From Anastrepha obliqua (taxonomy: Eukaryota; Arthropoda; Insecta; Diptera; Tephritidae), in contig NC_072896.1 in the NCBI RefSeq assembly GCF_027943255.1, forward strand, positions 2,604,001 through 2,668,000: a stretch of DNA of 64,000 bases, read 5' to 3'. Both the position numbers and the translations under genes were made by a program. Positions 32,852 through 44,114 of the stretch are shown in pieces (position 1 is the stretch's first letter; each line of letters starts with the position of its first letter). The notes below the pieces were generated by a model. The model did no database searches and was not told where the DNA came from. It was given only the letters and a program-made list of their open reading frames with translations.

Positions 32852-35041
32852 AACGTGTATCTACCTACGCAAAGAATGTTCGACATCGAAAAGCTGCAAT
32901 CACAACAGACAGCCAGAAGATTCGCCACTCGACTCTCACTCCTGCTCTCGGAGAGCACTGCCCAACAAACCGGCATCCACGAACAATGGAGCAACATTTC
33001 TCGTTCTCTACGTACCGCCGCCGAAGAAGAAATCGGATTCCGGCGAGCCCGAAAAAACAATTGGTACGACGAGGAATGTCATGCTGCCGCAGAAAGAAAG
33101 GATGCCGCCTATAGAGCCACGCTGCGATCGGGCGCAACGCGAGCCATGTGGGATCGCTACAGAGAGCTGAAAAAGGAAGAGAGACGTATTATCCGAAAGA
33201 AGAAAGGAGAGGCCGAAATACGTGAGTGCGAAGAGCTTGAGATGCTGGCCAACAGGAACAACGCCCGAAAATTCTACCAGAAAGTTCGGCGGCTTACAGA
33301 AGGTTTCAAGACCGGGGCGTTTTCCTGTAAGAACAAAGACGGCGATCTGGTGACTGACGTACAGAGCAATCTTAAATTATGGAGGGAACACTTCTCGAAC
33401 CTATTGAACAGTGACAGCTGCGCATGTCACCGAGAAAGTGAAGATCCCGATACCCCAATCGTTGACGACGGAATTGTCGTTCCGCTACCCGATCATGACG
33501 AGGTGAGAATAGCGATAATGCGACTAAAAAACAACAAAGCCGCGGGCGCCGACGGACTACCGGGTGAGCTATTCAAACATGGCGGCGAGGAGCTGGTAAG
33601 GTGCATGCATCAGCTTCTATGCAAAATATGGTCGGATGAAAGCATGCCTGCCGATTGGAATTTAAGTGTGCTCTGCCCAATCCATAAGAAGGGCGATCCT
33701 GCAATTTGTGCAAATTACCGCGGGATTAGTCTTCTAAATATCGCCTATAAGGTTCTAGCGAGCGTATTGTGTGAAAGGCTGAAGCCCACCGTCAACCAAC
33801 TGACTGGACCTTATCAGTGTGGCTTCAGACCTGGAAAGTCTACCATCGACCAAATATTCTCAATACGCCAAATCTTGGAAAAGACCCATGAAAGGAGAAT
33901 CGACACACACCACCTTTTCGTCGATTTCAAAGCTGCATTCGACAGTACGGAAAGGAGTAACCTGTATGCCGCGATGTCTGAATTTGGTATCCCCGCAAAA
34001 CTAATACGGCTATATAAGATGACGTTGCTCAACACCAGTAGCGCCGTCAGAATTGGGAAGGACCTCTCCGAGCCGTTTGATACCAAACGATGTTTCAGAC
34101 AGGGTGACTCGCTGTCGTGTGACTTCTTTAACCTGATGTTGGAGAGCATCGTACGAGCCGCAGAACTTAATCGCTCAGGCACAATTTTTTATAAGAGCGT
34201 ACAATTGTTGGCGTATGCCGATGATATTGACATCATCGGCCTTAACAACCGCGCTGTTAGTTCTGCCTTCTCCAAACTGGATAAAGAGGCAAAGCGAATG
34301 GGTTTGGTGGTGAACGAGGACAAAACGAAGTACCTCCTGTCTTCAAACAAACAGTCGGCGCACTCGCGTATCGGCACCCACGTCACTGTAGACAGTTATA
34401 ATTTCGAGGTTGTAAAAGACTTCGTCTATTTAGGAACCAGCATTAACACCGATAACAATGTCAGCCTTGAAATCCAACGTAGAATCTCTCTTGCCAACAA
34501 GTGCTACTTTGGACTAAGTAGGCAACTGAGTAGTAAAGTCCTCTCTCGACGAACAAAACTAACACTCTACAAGACTCTCATCATGCCCGTCCTGACGTAT
34601 GGCGCAGAAGCTTGGACGATGACAACATCCGATGAAGCGACGCTTGGAGTGTTCGAGAGAAAGATTCTGCGTAAGATTTTTGGACCTTTGCACGTTGGCA
34701 ACGGCGAATATCGCAGACGATGGAACGATGAGCTGTATGAGCTTTACGACGACATAGACATAGCGCAGCGAATAAAGATCCAGCGGCTACGTCGGCTGGG
34801 TCATGTCGTCCGAATGGATACAAACGCTCCGGCTTTGAAAGTATTCGATGCGGTACCAGCTGGTGGTAGCAGAGGAAGAGGGCGGCCTCCACTGCGTTGG
34901 AAAGATCAGGTGGAGAAGGACTTGGCTTCACTTGGTGTGTCCAACTGGCGCCGGTTAGCACGAGAAAGAAACGACTGGCGCGCTTTGTTAAACTCGGCCA
35001 AAATCGCGTAAGCGGTTATAGCGCCAATTAAGAAGAAGAAG
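32852..35041 (+). mobile_element. 5'-truncated LINE with target-site duplication
   Basis: The insertion is bounded by AATAAAATAC on both sides (32842-32851 and 35042-35051), a 10-bp target-site duplication. The 3' end is a very short untranslated region finishing in AAGAAGAAGAAG, a simple-repeat tail. The left edge begins inside the open reading frame, so the endonuclease half is missing, as expected from incomplete reverse transcription. A shorter copy of the same family lies at 39778-40012 on the minus strand. The short 3' region and absence of RNase H suggest the RTE clade; this is inference. Confidence 0.93.
32855..35011 (+). CDS. LINE reverse transcriptase, endonuclease missing
   Basis: A 718-codon frame without interruption; the GTG at 32855 is simply where the truncated copy begins, and translation of this copy would need a host or read-through start. 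Residues 1-150 are a basic linker. The polymerase domain spans about 220-500: NNKAAGADGLPGELF, CPIHKKGDP, NYRGISLLNIAYK, then FVDFKAAFDS with catalytic D357, and LLAYADDIDII with D456 and D457. A thumb region follows. The C-terminal region has LTYGAEAW, RRLGHVVRMD and GRPPLRWKDQVEKDL. No RNase H domain is present. In its family this enzyme copies element RNA into DNA at a nicked target. The intact frame suggests a young insertion. Confidence 0.95.
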   Translation: MYLPTQRMFDIEKLQSQQTARRFATRLSLLLSESTAQQTGIHEQWSNISRSLRTAAEEEIGFRRARKNNWYDEECHAAAERKDAAYRATLRSGATRAMWDRYRELKKEERRIIRKKKGEAEIRECEELEMLANRNNARKFYQKVRRLTEGFKTGAFSCKNKDGDLVTDVQSNLKLWREHFSNLLNSDSCACHRESEDPDTPIVDDGIVVPLPDHDEVRIAIMRLKNNKAAGADGLPGELFKHGGEELVRCMHQLLCKIWSDESMPADWNLSVLCPIHKKGDPAICANYRGISLLNIAYKVLASVLCERLKPTVNQLTGPYQCGFRPGKSTIDQIFSIRQILEKTHERRIDTHHLFVDFKAAFDSTERSNLYAAMSEFGIPAKLIRLYKMTLLNTSSAVRIGKDLSEPFDTKRCFRQGDSLSCDFFNLMLESIVRAAELNRSGTIFYKSVQLLAYADDIDIIGLNNRAVSSAFSKLDKEAKRMGLVVNEDKTKYLLSSNKQSAHSRIGTHVTVDSYNFEVVKDFVYLGTSINTDNNVSLEIQRRISLANKCYFGLSRQLSSKVLSRRTKLTLYKTLIMPVLTYGAEAWTMTTSDEATLGVFERKILRKIFGPLHVGNGEYRRRWNDELYELYDDIDIAQRIKIQRLRRLGHVVRMDTNAPALKVFDAVPAGGSRGRGRPPLRWKDQVEKDLASLGVSNWRRLARERNDWRALLNSAKIA

Positions 35042-35051
35042 AATAAAATAC

Positions 35052-35569
35052 ATACGAATTATTTCATTAGCTTTTGATGATGAGCTATTGATAAAAAATT
35101 CCATATGTCTTCGAATACAGCTGTAAAATTTTATATAAAGTATTTTTCATTAAAAGAAAACACGATTTATTGATAATATTTTTATTTTTTGTATTTGTAC
35201 AGTAAGAAAAATGAGTAGCTCGCATCTAAAAATAGATTTACATCATCTATTCGCAAATCGCCGTCACTACAGAATTAAAAAATAAAATTTGCATGGCGCA
35301 TTAGCTGAAAGTTGACGTGGCTTCACTGAGTGGATTTGAGATTAATATGAAATGACTTGACAAAAAACAAAAAAAAAAAACACGTGCGGAGTGCAGTCAT
35401 GCAATCAATGGCGAACTGATGTGAGGCCACATGTAAGGAAAATATTTATTATTAGCACAATGAATTACATAAACATATAGAATATTAAAATAGCGATGAT
35501 TAGAATTTACTTGTTAGCAATTTAATATTTCCCTAATTTTCTTCTCACATTGAAAATCAAACGGCAAAC
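35052..35569. other. AT-rich noncoding DNA, nothing recognised
   Basis: Short frames only. The interval begins right after the LINE target duplication. Confidence 0.5.
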
Positions 35570-35982
35570 CAGAGAATGCTATAAGAATGAGAAGGCGTAA
35601 ATGTTACTGTTAAGAATTTTTAGTACAATTGAGATTTGAAAGGTTTGTAGTAAGGGATTTTAGAACACCGACTTTATCGACACCAAACTGAGTTTTGATC
35701 ACACAAAAATTGAAAACACCACACATCTTTCACCTCAATTAAATTAATTTAAATTTTTTAATATTTTCTTATTTTTGTAATAATGAGCGTACATAAAATT
35801 TATGACACAAAAAAAATTTTTTTTTCGATTGCATTAAAAAAACATTAAAAGAAAATAAAAAAATTGTAATAAAATTGAAGTCGGTGTTCTAAAATTCCTT
35901 ACTGCAAACCTTTAAAATCTCAATTGTACTAAAAATTCTTGACAGTAACATTTGCGCCTTCTCATTCCATTAACATTCTCTG
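35570..35982. mobile_element. MITE with terminal inverted repeats of about 105 bp
   Basis: CAGAGAATG begins at 35570 and its complement ends at 35982. The two arms pair for about 105 bases with scattered mismatches, through AGAAGGCG, GTTACTGT, TTTTTAGTACAATT and TTTTAGAACACCGACTT. The roughly 200-bp centre is AT-rich and noncoding. CAGAG-type ends occur in hAT elements, but the 8-base flanks match at only 4 of 8 positions, so no duplication is claimed. Confidence 0.8.
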
Positions 35983-37025
35983 ATGCAACGTTTATAAAAT
36001 GTTAATAGCATGTACATTAACACTCTGCCCAACTGTTATTAAGCCTTAACATAACCAACATGTTCGTTGTTCGATCGGGTTGCAAAAAAATTCCCCCCAA
36101 CCACAACTTACAGGAAAATTCCCTCGATGTTTTGATTACCTTGCTGGAAAAGTAGGTGATTGGTAGAGTTCTTGCAACATGCAACATGCGACATGCGACA
36201 CTCAATATTGCGATTGTTTTTGCATATGGTTTGGCAAGTATTTTATGCGCATGCATACATACATAAGGTGCAGAAGTCGTAAAAAATGCTTCTATAACAA
36301 GTTGAAAAGTAATAGCCAATAACTCTCACTGTGCATTACCTGCTTTTGCCTATGTATAAGTTTACATGCAATACATTCCCCCATAACCTATTTGTTTTTT
36401 GAGCTAATCTAACTTTTGCCATGGAAACTAAGTAGTCAATATTCTTTATAGGTATGAACGTATGTCTGTGGTAAGCATTATTGTAGAGATTATGTCATCG
36501 CGGTGCCAGCGACGGAGCGGCGCATTGCAGTAATGACTCTATTAGAAGCGCGTTGGTATCCTGTAAAAAGGAAAAATTGGCCATTGCACTTGCACTACTA
36601 AACTTATGTAAGATAAATGAAGGTAGGTATGTGTGTGAGTTTGTGGTATGTATAAATGTGTGTAGGGAAATTGTGTCAGGTTGCTGGTTGGCAAATATTA
36701 TTGGAGCCAACCAAACGTCAGAATTGATTAGCTGACTGATGTCGTGAGTGAGCTTTGAAATGTGAAAGGGATTTTTAAATAACCAAATCAAATAGATGGC
36801 AGCAAATCGGATAAAGATGGTATAAAAGGTCGACTCATTTTGTGGAGAGAAAAGACGTAGAGGAATTTAAAAAAAGGAAAGTAAAGAATTTATATGAAAC
36901 TGAGGGCGTTAAATTGAGAAACGAATATTTTACCTTGCACTGGGCTTCAAAATTAAAAAAGGGCAAAATTATATATTTATATATGCATAACTCTAGAATA
37001 TGTATAAATATGGGACCCTCTAACT
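35983..37025. other. Noncoding DNA, no gene recognised
   Basis: Overlapping short frames on both strands (36017-36319 minus, 36495-36791 minus, 36553-36735 plus) show no domain features. Confidence 0.45.
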
Positions 37026-37026
37026 T

Positions 37027-37210
37027 CTAGGTGGAGCATAGGGCGTCGACAACTCCTCTTCGACAACGAACATGGTTTTGTGCGAGAGCTCTAAATTCAT
37101 TCCAAGTGTTATTCTAAGTGCTCATTTCCAACTCATGGTTGGTGGTCTGCCTACATTTCGTCTAGTCTGTTGGAAGGTGGGGTTCCATCCATTTTCATAC
37201 CCTAGGCAAG
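37027..37210 (-). pseudogene. LINE reverse transcriptase C-terminal relic
   Basis: Minus-strand pieces read GWNPTFQQTRRNVGRPPTMSW in one frame. A second frame reads WNEFRALAQNHVRCRRGVVD, then ALCST and a TAG at 37029-37027. This pairing (a glycine-arginine-proline motif, then a WR-VDALCS end) is the usual tail of non-LTR polymerase proteins. Frame changes show it is decayed. It differs in sequence from the LINE relics at 12756 and 39778, so a third family is represented. Confidence 0.65.
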
Positions 37211-37214
37211 GTTG

Positions 37215-39775
37215 TCGTTGCGCAGAAAACTAGAAAATTTTTAATTTTGTAAAAAATAAAAATAAAAACTAATTGGGAACAGCTCTCTTACAAGTGCAAT
37301 CTGCCACACCTGCATGAAGCCATATAGTAAGCAACACTTCTCCATGGAACAGTATAGAGCATCAACACACACAAGCTAAATTTAAAAAAAATGTTTAAAA
37401 ACTTGGGGAGTAAGGGGGAAGTAAGGGGGAAGCATTCTATCAGTATTCTATAACCTCAATTCCTACTCTCACATCCAGGTGGTACACCCTGGCAGCCTGA
37501 GCAACTACAGCCGAAGACGACGTATCCAACTCGCATAGGAGGCGTGGTCAGAGGTAACGAGAAGGGAAGCTTTAGGAGGGGATACTTCTACACATACAAT
37601 TTAAAAGCCTCCCTAAGTTCGGAGCGCCGGTATTGGAGCGACTGACTGCAAAAGGTGTCTGTTCTTCAGGTTAGAAGAGGCTTACTGCTACTGAGTATCT
37701 GGTCATCTTACCCGTGGAGCACATCAGATCTTTCTTAGGCTTGTAACTTATGGATGTACTCCCCATTTTTCGAGCTACAGATTTAAAAACATGAATGTAA
37801 ACACACGCGAAATAGAGGCGCTTAGCAGTACCCACAAAAATGTGGGAAATCCACTTGCTACGGCAGCATGCACGTCGGATTTGGAGGTGCAGAATTTGTG
37901 TTATATGGAAATAGTTCTACAACTGGAACCTGATGCCCTATATATCGTTCCGGACAAACGGAATTGGTGATGATGAAAAACTAAAAAGCAAATACAGGTC
38001 TTTTACTTACATAAAAATTCGCATAGCGAAGGGTAAATCCAAATATTGAAGGCTTTGAAAGAATCATACACTAAAATTGCACAAATTTTCCTCAAGAGCA
38101 TGAAGCTTTTGTGCTCAATGCCACACAGGGAGCGAGGTTAAAAAAGTATATGGACATTTTGGATTTCAATTGCAAACAAAATATTTTTTTTAATAATATT
38201 TGAAATGGCATTAACACTTTTTTTCAATGAGAAACTTAAGTTATTTATTTAATAAAATACAATTTACAGAAATTTAATAATGCATGTGCGAATACTTTTT
38301 ACTACATCTGTACGCCCAACAAGGTTAATTTCAGTGAAACATCTACAAATAAAAGTCGCTATTCAACGATACTCCCCACACCACATTTCCTCTTTCTTGC
38401 AGCGAAATCATTCAAACGCGAATTTCCACTTCGCAACAATGCAACAGCTGAAAGCCTAATAATTTTTTCACTTGTGCAGAGACAAACACACGCAAGTGCT
38501 TGCGAGTTAATAAGTTTGATGCACCAAATGACGTTTCCGCTCCAAAAGCATAGCATTTCAACCTACAGCTTCAACGTATTTGTAGTAAGGACAATCGCAT
38601 AATACATTTACAATATTTGTTGCATTAATGAAAGGATATTCCACAGCCTGCTTGATTTTTATCACGACAGACGCGCACACTTTCAGTGTCATTTTTGACA
38701 CTTCAGACGCAATTCGGTATGTAATTAAAACGAAAGGACTCAATGACTCTCTCCTTTGTCTATGCTTGTGTGGAATACCCTCTGTACGCCAACAATGGCA
38801 AGTGGGTGCGGCTGAGTGTGAAATCGCAGCTGCGCCGCCTTTCACTTTCAACGGAGCTCGTTCTTTTGTACAGACTATGCCTAGAGAAGAAATAAGCCGC
38901 AATTTCAGATATTTTTGACATTTACGCATCATAGCCTTGATGCTGTCACCAATCTGGTTGTGCTGCGTAATCGTTCACCCATCCCAGTGTTATTCTTCAT
39001 TGCTCATTTAATAATGAAAAATTTAATTAAAAACTCATTGCGATTGGTTTGGTTAGGAATTTAATAAAACCTTGGGTGACTCGTGTGGGAGACTCCTTTA
39101 AAACAATTGGCTCGGTATTTCAGACATCTCAAAACTTATACCGCATTTTTTATCAGGTAGTTAAAAAGCACTAGAGACCAAGAGGCATGTGAATTTTATA
39201 GATCCATAACTTACATTTTAAAATTTTAATTTAATGGAATCGTTTATTGGGGATAGTATTCAAGAAATCAAGCTAAATGAACGGATATCTTCGGAGATGT
39301 TAATTGATTTTTCGGTTATGTGTAGAGTGGATGATAACCGGTCAAGAAAACTTAGTATAGCTTAAATCGATGAGTTCATAAAGTGTTCGCATCAGCAGAA
39401 AACGTGCTGTTTAGATTGGACAACATCTTAGCAAGTTTTTAATTAACCCTCAGCATATGCCGTTCAATGCCAGTTGATAGACTGTGGTACCAAGAGGTGG
39501 AGGTTCGCTGAACCTCCGTTTTAAACTAAGGTGAATATTAGTGTGTCTAGAAGGCAGAAGAGCTTCCAGCAGTTGTCTGCCAGGCTCAATAGATACTATG
39601 TACCATTAGCACTCCAGCAAAAGTTGCTTGACGACAGTCAATTCTATATGTTTGAATACCACGAATTTAATCCAAATTGCAAATGCAAATTTTTCTTATT
39701 ACCTATCACTGAATATTGAACTAGCGAAATATATTCTGTTGTTTCTACGACACGAAATGTAAGAGTATGCCACAC
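37215..39775. other. Noncoding DNA, some non-simple sequence, no gene recognised
   Basis: 37.45-37.98 kb is GC-richer and stop-ridden and may be an old retrotransposon. The overlapping frames at 38558-38932 (minus) and 38628-38918 (plus) both lack recognisable domains. Neither is called. Confidence 0.4.
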
Positions 39776-39777
39776 CT

Positions 39778-40012
39778 TCTTTTTCTTCCTCTTAATTGAC
39801 GCGACAACCCCTTATGCGATTTTGGCCGAGTTTAACAAAGCACACCAGTAATTTCTTTCTCGCGCTAACCGGGGGCAGTTGGACACACCAAGTGAAGCCA
39901 AGGTATTCTCCACCTGATCTTTCCAACGCAGTTGGTGCCTTCCTTTCCCTACCACCAGCTGGTACCGCATCGAATACTTTCAGAGCTGAAGCGTTTGCAT
40001 TCATTCGGACAG
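39778..40012 (-). mobile_element. Short 3' fragment of the 32.85-kb LINE family
   Basis: On the minus strand this reads RMNANASALKVFDAVPAGG, then frame-disturbed text matching the C-terminus of the LINE at 32852-35041, and ends with CAATTAAGAGGAAGAAAAAG, comparable to that element's AAG-rich end. Only about 235 bp are present. Several small indels mark it as older than the intact copy. Confidence 0.85.
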
Positions 40013-40227
40013 CAATGCAAAACCTTCCTGATTCTATTTCGGTCCCAATGATCCAGGTTAGGAGATAGATTTCTCAAAAGATTTGAAGCTAAATTATTTA
40101 CCTCAAAGAAGACGGTTTCAAAAGAATCTTTATGTATTTTTATGGTAATTTTTTAAAAGCTATAGGAAAGTTTCTCAAAAAAAAAAACACACGTAAAATT
40201 CAGAAAAATGCATGAAATTTTTATAAT

Positions 40228-41065
40228 TTAATGTTTGAAGATTATTTCATGCAAATGTTGACCGCGACTGCGCTTCAAAAGGTCCATCCGCTTAGTCCTA
40301 TTTTGGCATACTCTTTCCAATGTTTCGGCCGGTATCTCACATATAAATGCGAAATGTCTTCCAATGCGTTAATTGAAGCAGGCTTGGCTGAATAGACATG
40401 AGCTTTAACATAGCCCCACAAAAAGTAATCTAAAGGCGTTATATCGCACGACAATTGACAGGTCCCGAACGTGAAATAAAATGTTCACCGAACTCGCCTC
40501 TCAACAAGTCCAATGTGACCTTTTCTGGATACTTTTTTAGCTCTTTCAATTCTTCTGGCTGATTTTCACTTCAAAATCGACAATTCTGCTTATTTACGTA
40601 CCCATTGATCCAAAAATGAGCTTCGTCGCTGAACACAATTTTTCGATAAAAAAGTGGATCTTCGGCCAACTTTCAAGAGCCCATTCACCAAAAATTCTGC
40701 GTTGCGGTAGGTCGTTCGGCTTCAATTCTGCACCGCATTTTCCACGTTGTTGAGTAACAGAGGCCCAATTGCTTCGAACGGCGACGAATCGATAATTGAT
40801 GGCCATCATTAACACTGGCCGATACAGCTGCGATATTTTCTTCAGTTCGCACTGTACGTAAGCGTGTTGGTGGCGGTGGTTTGATGTCCAATAATGTAAA
40901 TTTGGTTCTAAATTTAGTCACAATAGCTCGAATAGCCGCTTCAGTGGGTCGATTAAACTGACCAGAAAATGTAAGAAGCGCGCGATAAACTTTCTTAACA
41001 GAACACGCATTTTTATAATAAAATTCAATGATTTGCAAGCGTTGTTCGTTTGTACGACGATTCAT
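40228..41065 (-). pseudogene. DD41D-type transposase pseudogene, catalytic core deleted
   Basis: The ATG at 41065 starts MNRRTNEQRLQIIEFYYKN. The DNA-binding region continues through FNRPTEAAIRAIVTKF and a proline run. Frame changes occur around 40740 and 40620. The first catalytic block is close to IVFSDEAHFWINGYVNKQNC (40590-40630). After KKYPEKV the sequence jumps to DLLRGEFGEHFISRSGPVN, losing about 200 bp with the second aspartate. CDITPLDYFLWGYVKA-like text carries the third aspartate near 40440. It ends SRGQHLHEIIFKH, stop at 40230-40228. A possible terminal pair GGTAATTTTTT lies at 40144 and, inverted, near 41165. Confidence 0.85.
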
Positions 41066-42940
41066 GGTTACATTATAGACCAAACTGAAGATGATTGACA
41101 GTGAAACAAAACACGATACGTGCGTCAGCTGTTTAAACCAACTGTTTAAATAGATAATAGCTAAAAAATTACCTGTTACATTCTAAAAGCAAGGCAGTTT
41201 GGTTAACTTTCGCATTTAGAAATAGATGTTAAACTAAATACGACAAAGTGGCCTTCCAAGTACTTCTTGTAGTTCAAAATAAATTCAACATTTAGCAGCG
41301 CCTAACTCGACTTTTGATCTGGATTCTCATTCGCGGAAAAGATCAGTACTATTGAATTATTAAAGACCAATGTAGTCAGTTGGAAGTCAGACTCTATGTA
41401 ACAAAAGTATACGAGCGCTTCGCATTTCACAGCAGATATCCCTAAGAATGATGGAACACAAGGTTCGGCCGTCTTAAGAAAAATTTCGAGATTGGTTGTT
41501 CCGCCGCACGGATTTTGTCAGCAGAATTGTGCTGGCTTATGTTACACGTGCGTTCTTGCAATCAGTCGTTTTTCAGGTGAGCAGTGGTTGCGTTGCTTTT
41601 TTCTTTTATCAGCAAAAAAAAATCAATATTTCAAAAATATTTTCTCATTGAAAAATCAAATATTTTCTATACGTACTACGTTAAAATTACACAAAAGTAT
41701 GCACGTCCATATTTATCTTCCGTCTGTTACGCAAACATGTAAAATATTTATATTTGTACAGAATATTGCAATTCATAAATAGTGAATAAATACCTTCTTA
41801 TGAAAAAGTTACAAAAAAAAATAAATAGAATTAAGAGTAAATGTAAAATCAACACGCATAGCAAAATGCAGAAACCAAATATGCATTCAGACAAGCTGTT
41901 TGAATGTATGCATATGCAAAATGTATGAACGCATATATGCCAAAGTATGTAAATACCTTGCCATGAAAAGCAAAACTACTGAGCAAATACTTTGGTTCCA
42001 GAGCAGGTACATGTGGGAAGAAGTCATACTAGTTCTAGAGTGGTTAGAATGGAACCAGTTGACCGACTAATGAGAGACCGACTAATGCAAAGAAATATTT
42101 TGCTGTTAAATAAGAATGATTTAAGCGTTAAGGATAAACGAAATAAAGACTAGACGAATTTAAATGTTGATAGAAGCAAAATCAGCTGTTTTTTTGTTCA
42201 TTATGAATTAATTCGTTAACTGGCACAAAGCTGCTGCGTGTGCTCACAATTGGGAAAATAATAATAATTTCTTTTTTTTATAATTTTATTTTAATTGCCA
42301 TATAATACTATCAAGAAAATGACAAAGTTTCGGAAATGCAAGCAACTGGTTTAAAAACTTTTTTATTTTTTTTAAAAAGACATTTTTATTCGGCGAAGTT
42401 CTTTTTTCAGCTGTAAAGTGAATTTGGTAGTAAGTAACTCTGAACTAGTGGGTTTGACTACAGGATGTCTGGTTAGGCGCATACACTTATATGGGCATAT
42501 GGCCATATGTACATAGTTACATAAATAGGTATGTAAATGTGTTACACTGTTATTTTGGAAACATGTTTGTTTTAAGATTTTTTTTTTCGAATGCTAAAAA
42601 ATATGTGCATCTGTGTATAGGGAGTACAAGCTTCAAAAATTGAAATTTACTTTTCTTTTTTGAAAAACATATTTTATCATGTGTGCATGTGCAACATGTG
42701 TGTGCAGCATTTTGCGTCAAAAATAGCTTGCGAACTTTTCTTTTGGAGGGAAGCAATTTTTAGAAAAAATCTGCAATCGTTAAAGCAATGCATATTTTTA
42801 GCAGCGAAAAAACATTGAGCAACGATTGTGAAAAATGCACGGCAACATTGCGTTGATACAAGAATTCTTCTTTAAAAGTAATAATTTGTGCTACACATCT
42901 ACACTGGCGAGCATAATTGGATGCGTGGTGATTTTTTTTT
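41066..42940. other. AT-rich noncoding DNA, no gene recognised
   Basis: Frames such as 41492-41782 (plus) and 42550-42756 (minus) are short and without domain features. ATATG-type simple sequence lies near 41900 and 42490. Confidence 0.45.
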
Positions 42941-42943
42941 ATA

Positions 42944-43512
42944 CAGGGTGAGCCAAATAAGATCTACTAATGTTAAGCACAAATAACTTTTTTATTTTTT
43001 GACATATTTATTTTTCTCTTTTTGTATCATAGGTTATATGTAAATGAATTGTTGGAAATTTATTATGGAACCCTACAGTACAACACAACGCGTTAAAATT
43101 ATCGAGTTTTTCTATTCTTACACAATTAGCCACACAAATTGATTTTTTAAATAATGTTTTGATGTCGGATGAAGCGCATTTCCCTTTAAATGGTTATGTC
43201 AACAAACAAAACTGTAGATTGTGAGGCTTTGAAAATCCAAGGGCAACCAACACCAACATCAGTTGCACCCATCTAAATGTACTGTTTGGTGCGGTGTTAT
43301 GGCCTCTAGAGTTATTGGCCCATATTTCTTCGAAAATGAGGATTTAACGCCGGAATCGATTTCAGGAGCTTCTTACAGAAAATTGATTGAAAACTTTTTG
43401 CGGCCAATGACAGAGCAGCATCCTAATTTGTGGTTTCAACAGGATGGAGCAACTGCGCATACTGCTAGGCAGTAGTCTTTAATCATTAGTAGGTCTTATT
43501 TGGCCCACCCTG
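42944..43512 (+). mobile_element. Deleted mariner-like element with TIRs and TA duplication
   Basis: A 569-bp element between TA dinucleotides (42942-42943 and 43513-43514). The left end is CAGGGTGAGCCAAATAAGAT and the right end, inverted, is CAGGGTGGGCCAAATAAGAC. Matching continues for about 28 bases. It contains pieces of a transposase, so it is a deletion derivative rather than an unrelated MITE. Confidence 0.9.
43065..43473 (+). pseudogene. Transposase remnant inside the 42.9-kb element
   Basis: The ATG at 43065 begins MEPYSTTQRVKIIEFFYSY. Then most of the DNA-binding region is missing. After a frame change comes VLMSDEAHFPLNGYVNKQNC with the first catalytic aspartate. Another frame change leads to the open stretch TVWCGVMASRVIGPYFFEN, ending in NLWFQQDGATAHTARQ with the second aspartate and a TAG at 43473-43475. 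The C-terminal third with the last acidic residue is absent. It is related to, but distinct from, the DD41D copies nearby. Confidence 0.8.
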
Positions 43513-43573
43513 TATTTCTTTACAATGTCTTTTGACTTGAAATGTTTCACGCTTCTTTTTTTAATTTTGCACA

Positions 43574-44110
43574 TGCCTTAACCAAAATCATATGAATCAC
43601 ACTTTCAAACCTTATACAAAATTTGGAAAAATTAAAAAATCATCATCTAAATTTAAAAATGTTTAATTCTACTTTTTAGAAAATTTGTGTGTACGCAGAA
43701 ATAAGTGCAAGTTGTAAGTGGCTAAAAAATCGAGAATTTGCTGATGTGGTTGGTTTTTCGTATAAAAGTAGTGTGGTTTATAAAAACTGTAACTATTTTT
43801 TTTTTTTTTCCAAGCGGTCTTGCGCATTTTCTTCTACAAGAAATTCATAAAACTGAAAAACAATTATTAAAAATCAACGCGAGTTTTCAGCCGCTTAAAT
43901 CTTGCACTTACTTTACTTAAATTTCATTGGCCATATTTTGCATATCCATAAATTTTTTAAAAATTAAAATTTAAAAGTTGAAATTTAGATAAGGTTTTCT
44001 ATTAGTAAAAGGCCTTCTATGAGTTATAAGTATAGGCAGAATATCAAATCAAGCTTAATAAAAAAAATCTGTATAAAGAATGATTCATATGATTTTGGTT
44101 GAAGCTTGAA
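43574..44110. repeat. Inverted pair of a dispersed AT-rich motif
   Basis: GATTCATATGATTTTGGTT occurs on the plus strand near 44082-44100 and inverted at 43582-43602. Neighbouring AAAATTAAAAAAA stretches are also mirrored. Similar motifs occur at 61229-61260 and 5170-5205. In addition, 43900-43960 resembles 61110-61160 (CGCTTAAA, TTGCACTTA, AAATTTCATT). This suggests an AT-rich dispersed repeat family with inverted structure. Confidence 0.45.
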
Positions 44111-44114
44111 CAAA

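Noticed and set aside
37450..37980. GC-richer block thought to be a LINE or gag relic
   Set aside because: No recognisable motif on either strand.
38558..38932. Overlapping frames of 124 (minus) and 96 (plus) residues
   Set aside because: Open on both strands at once, neither with recognisable features; cannot be supported as a gene.
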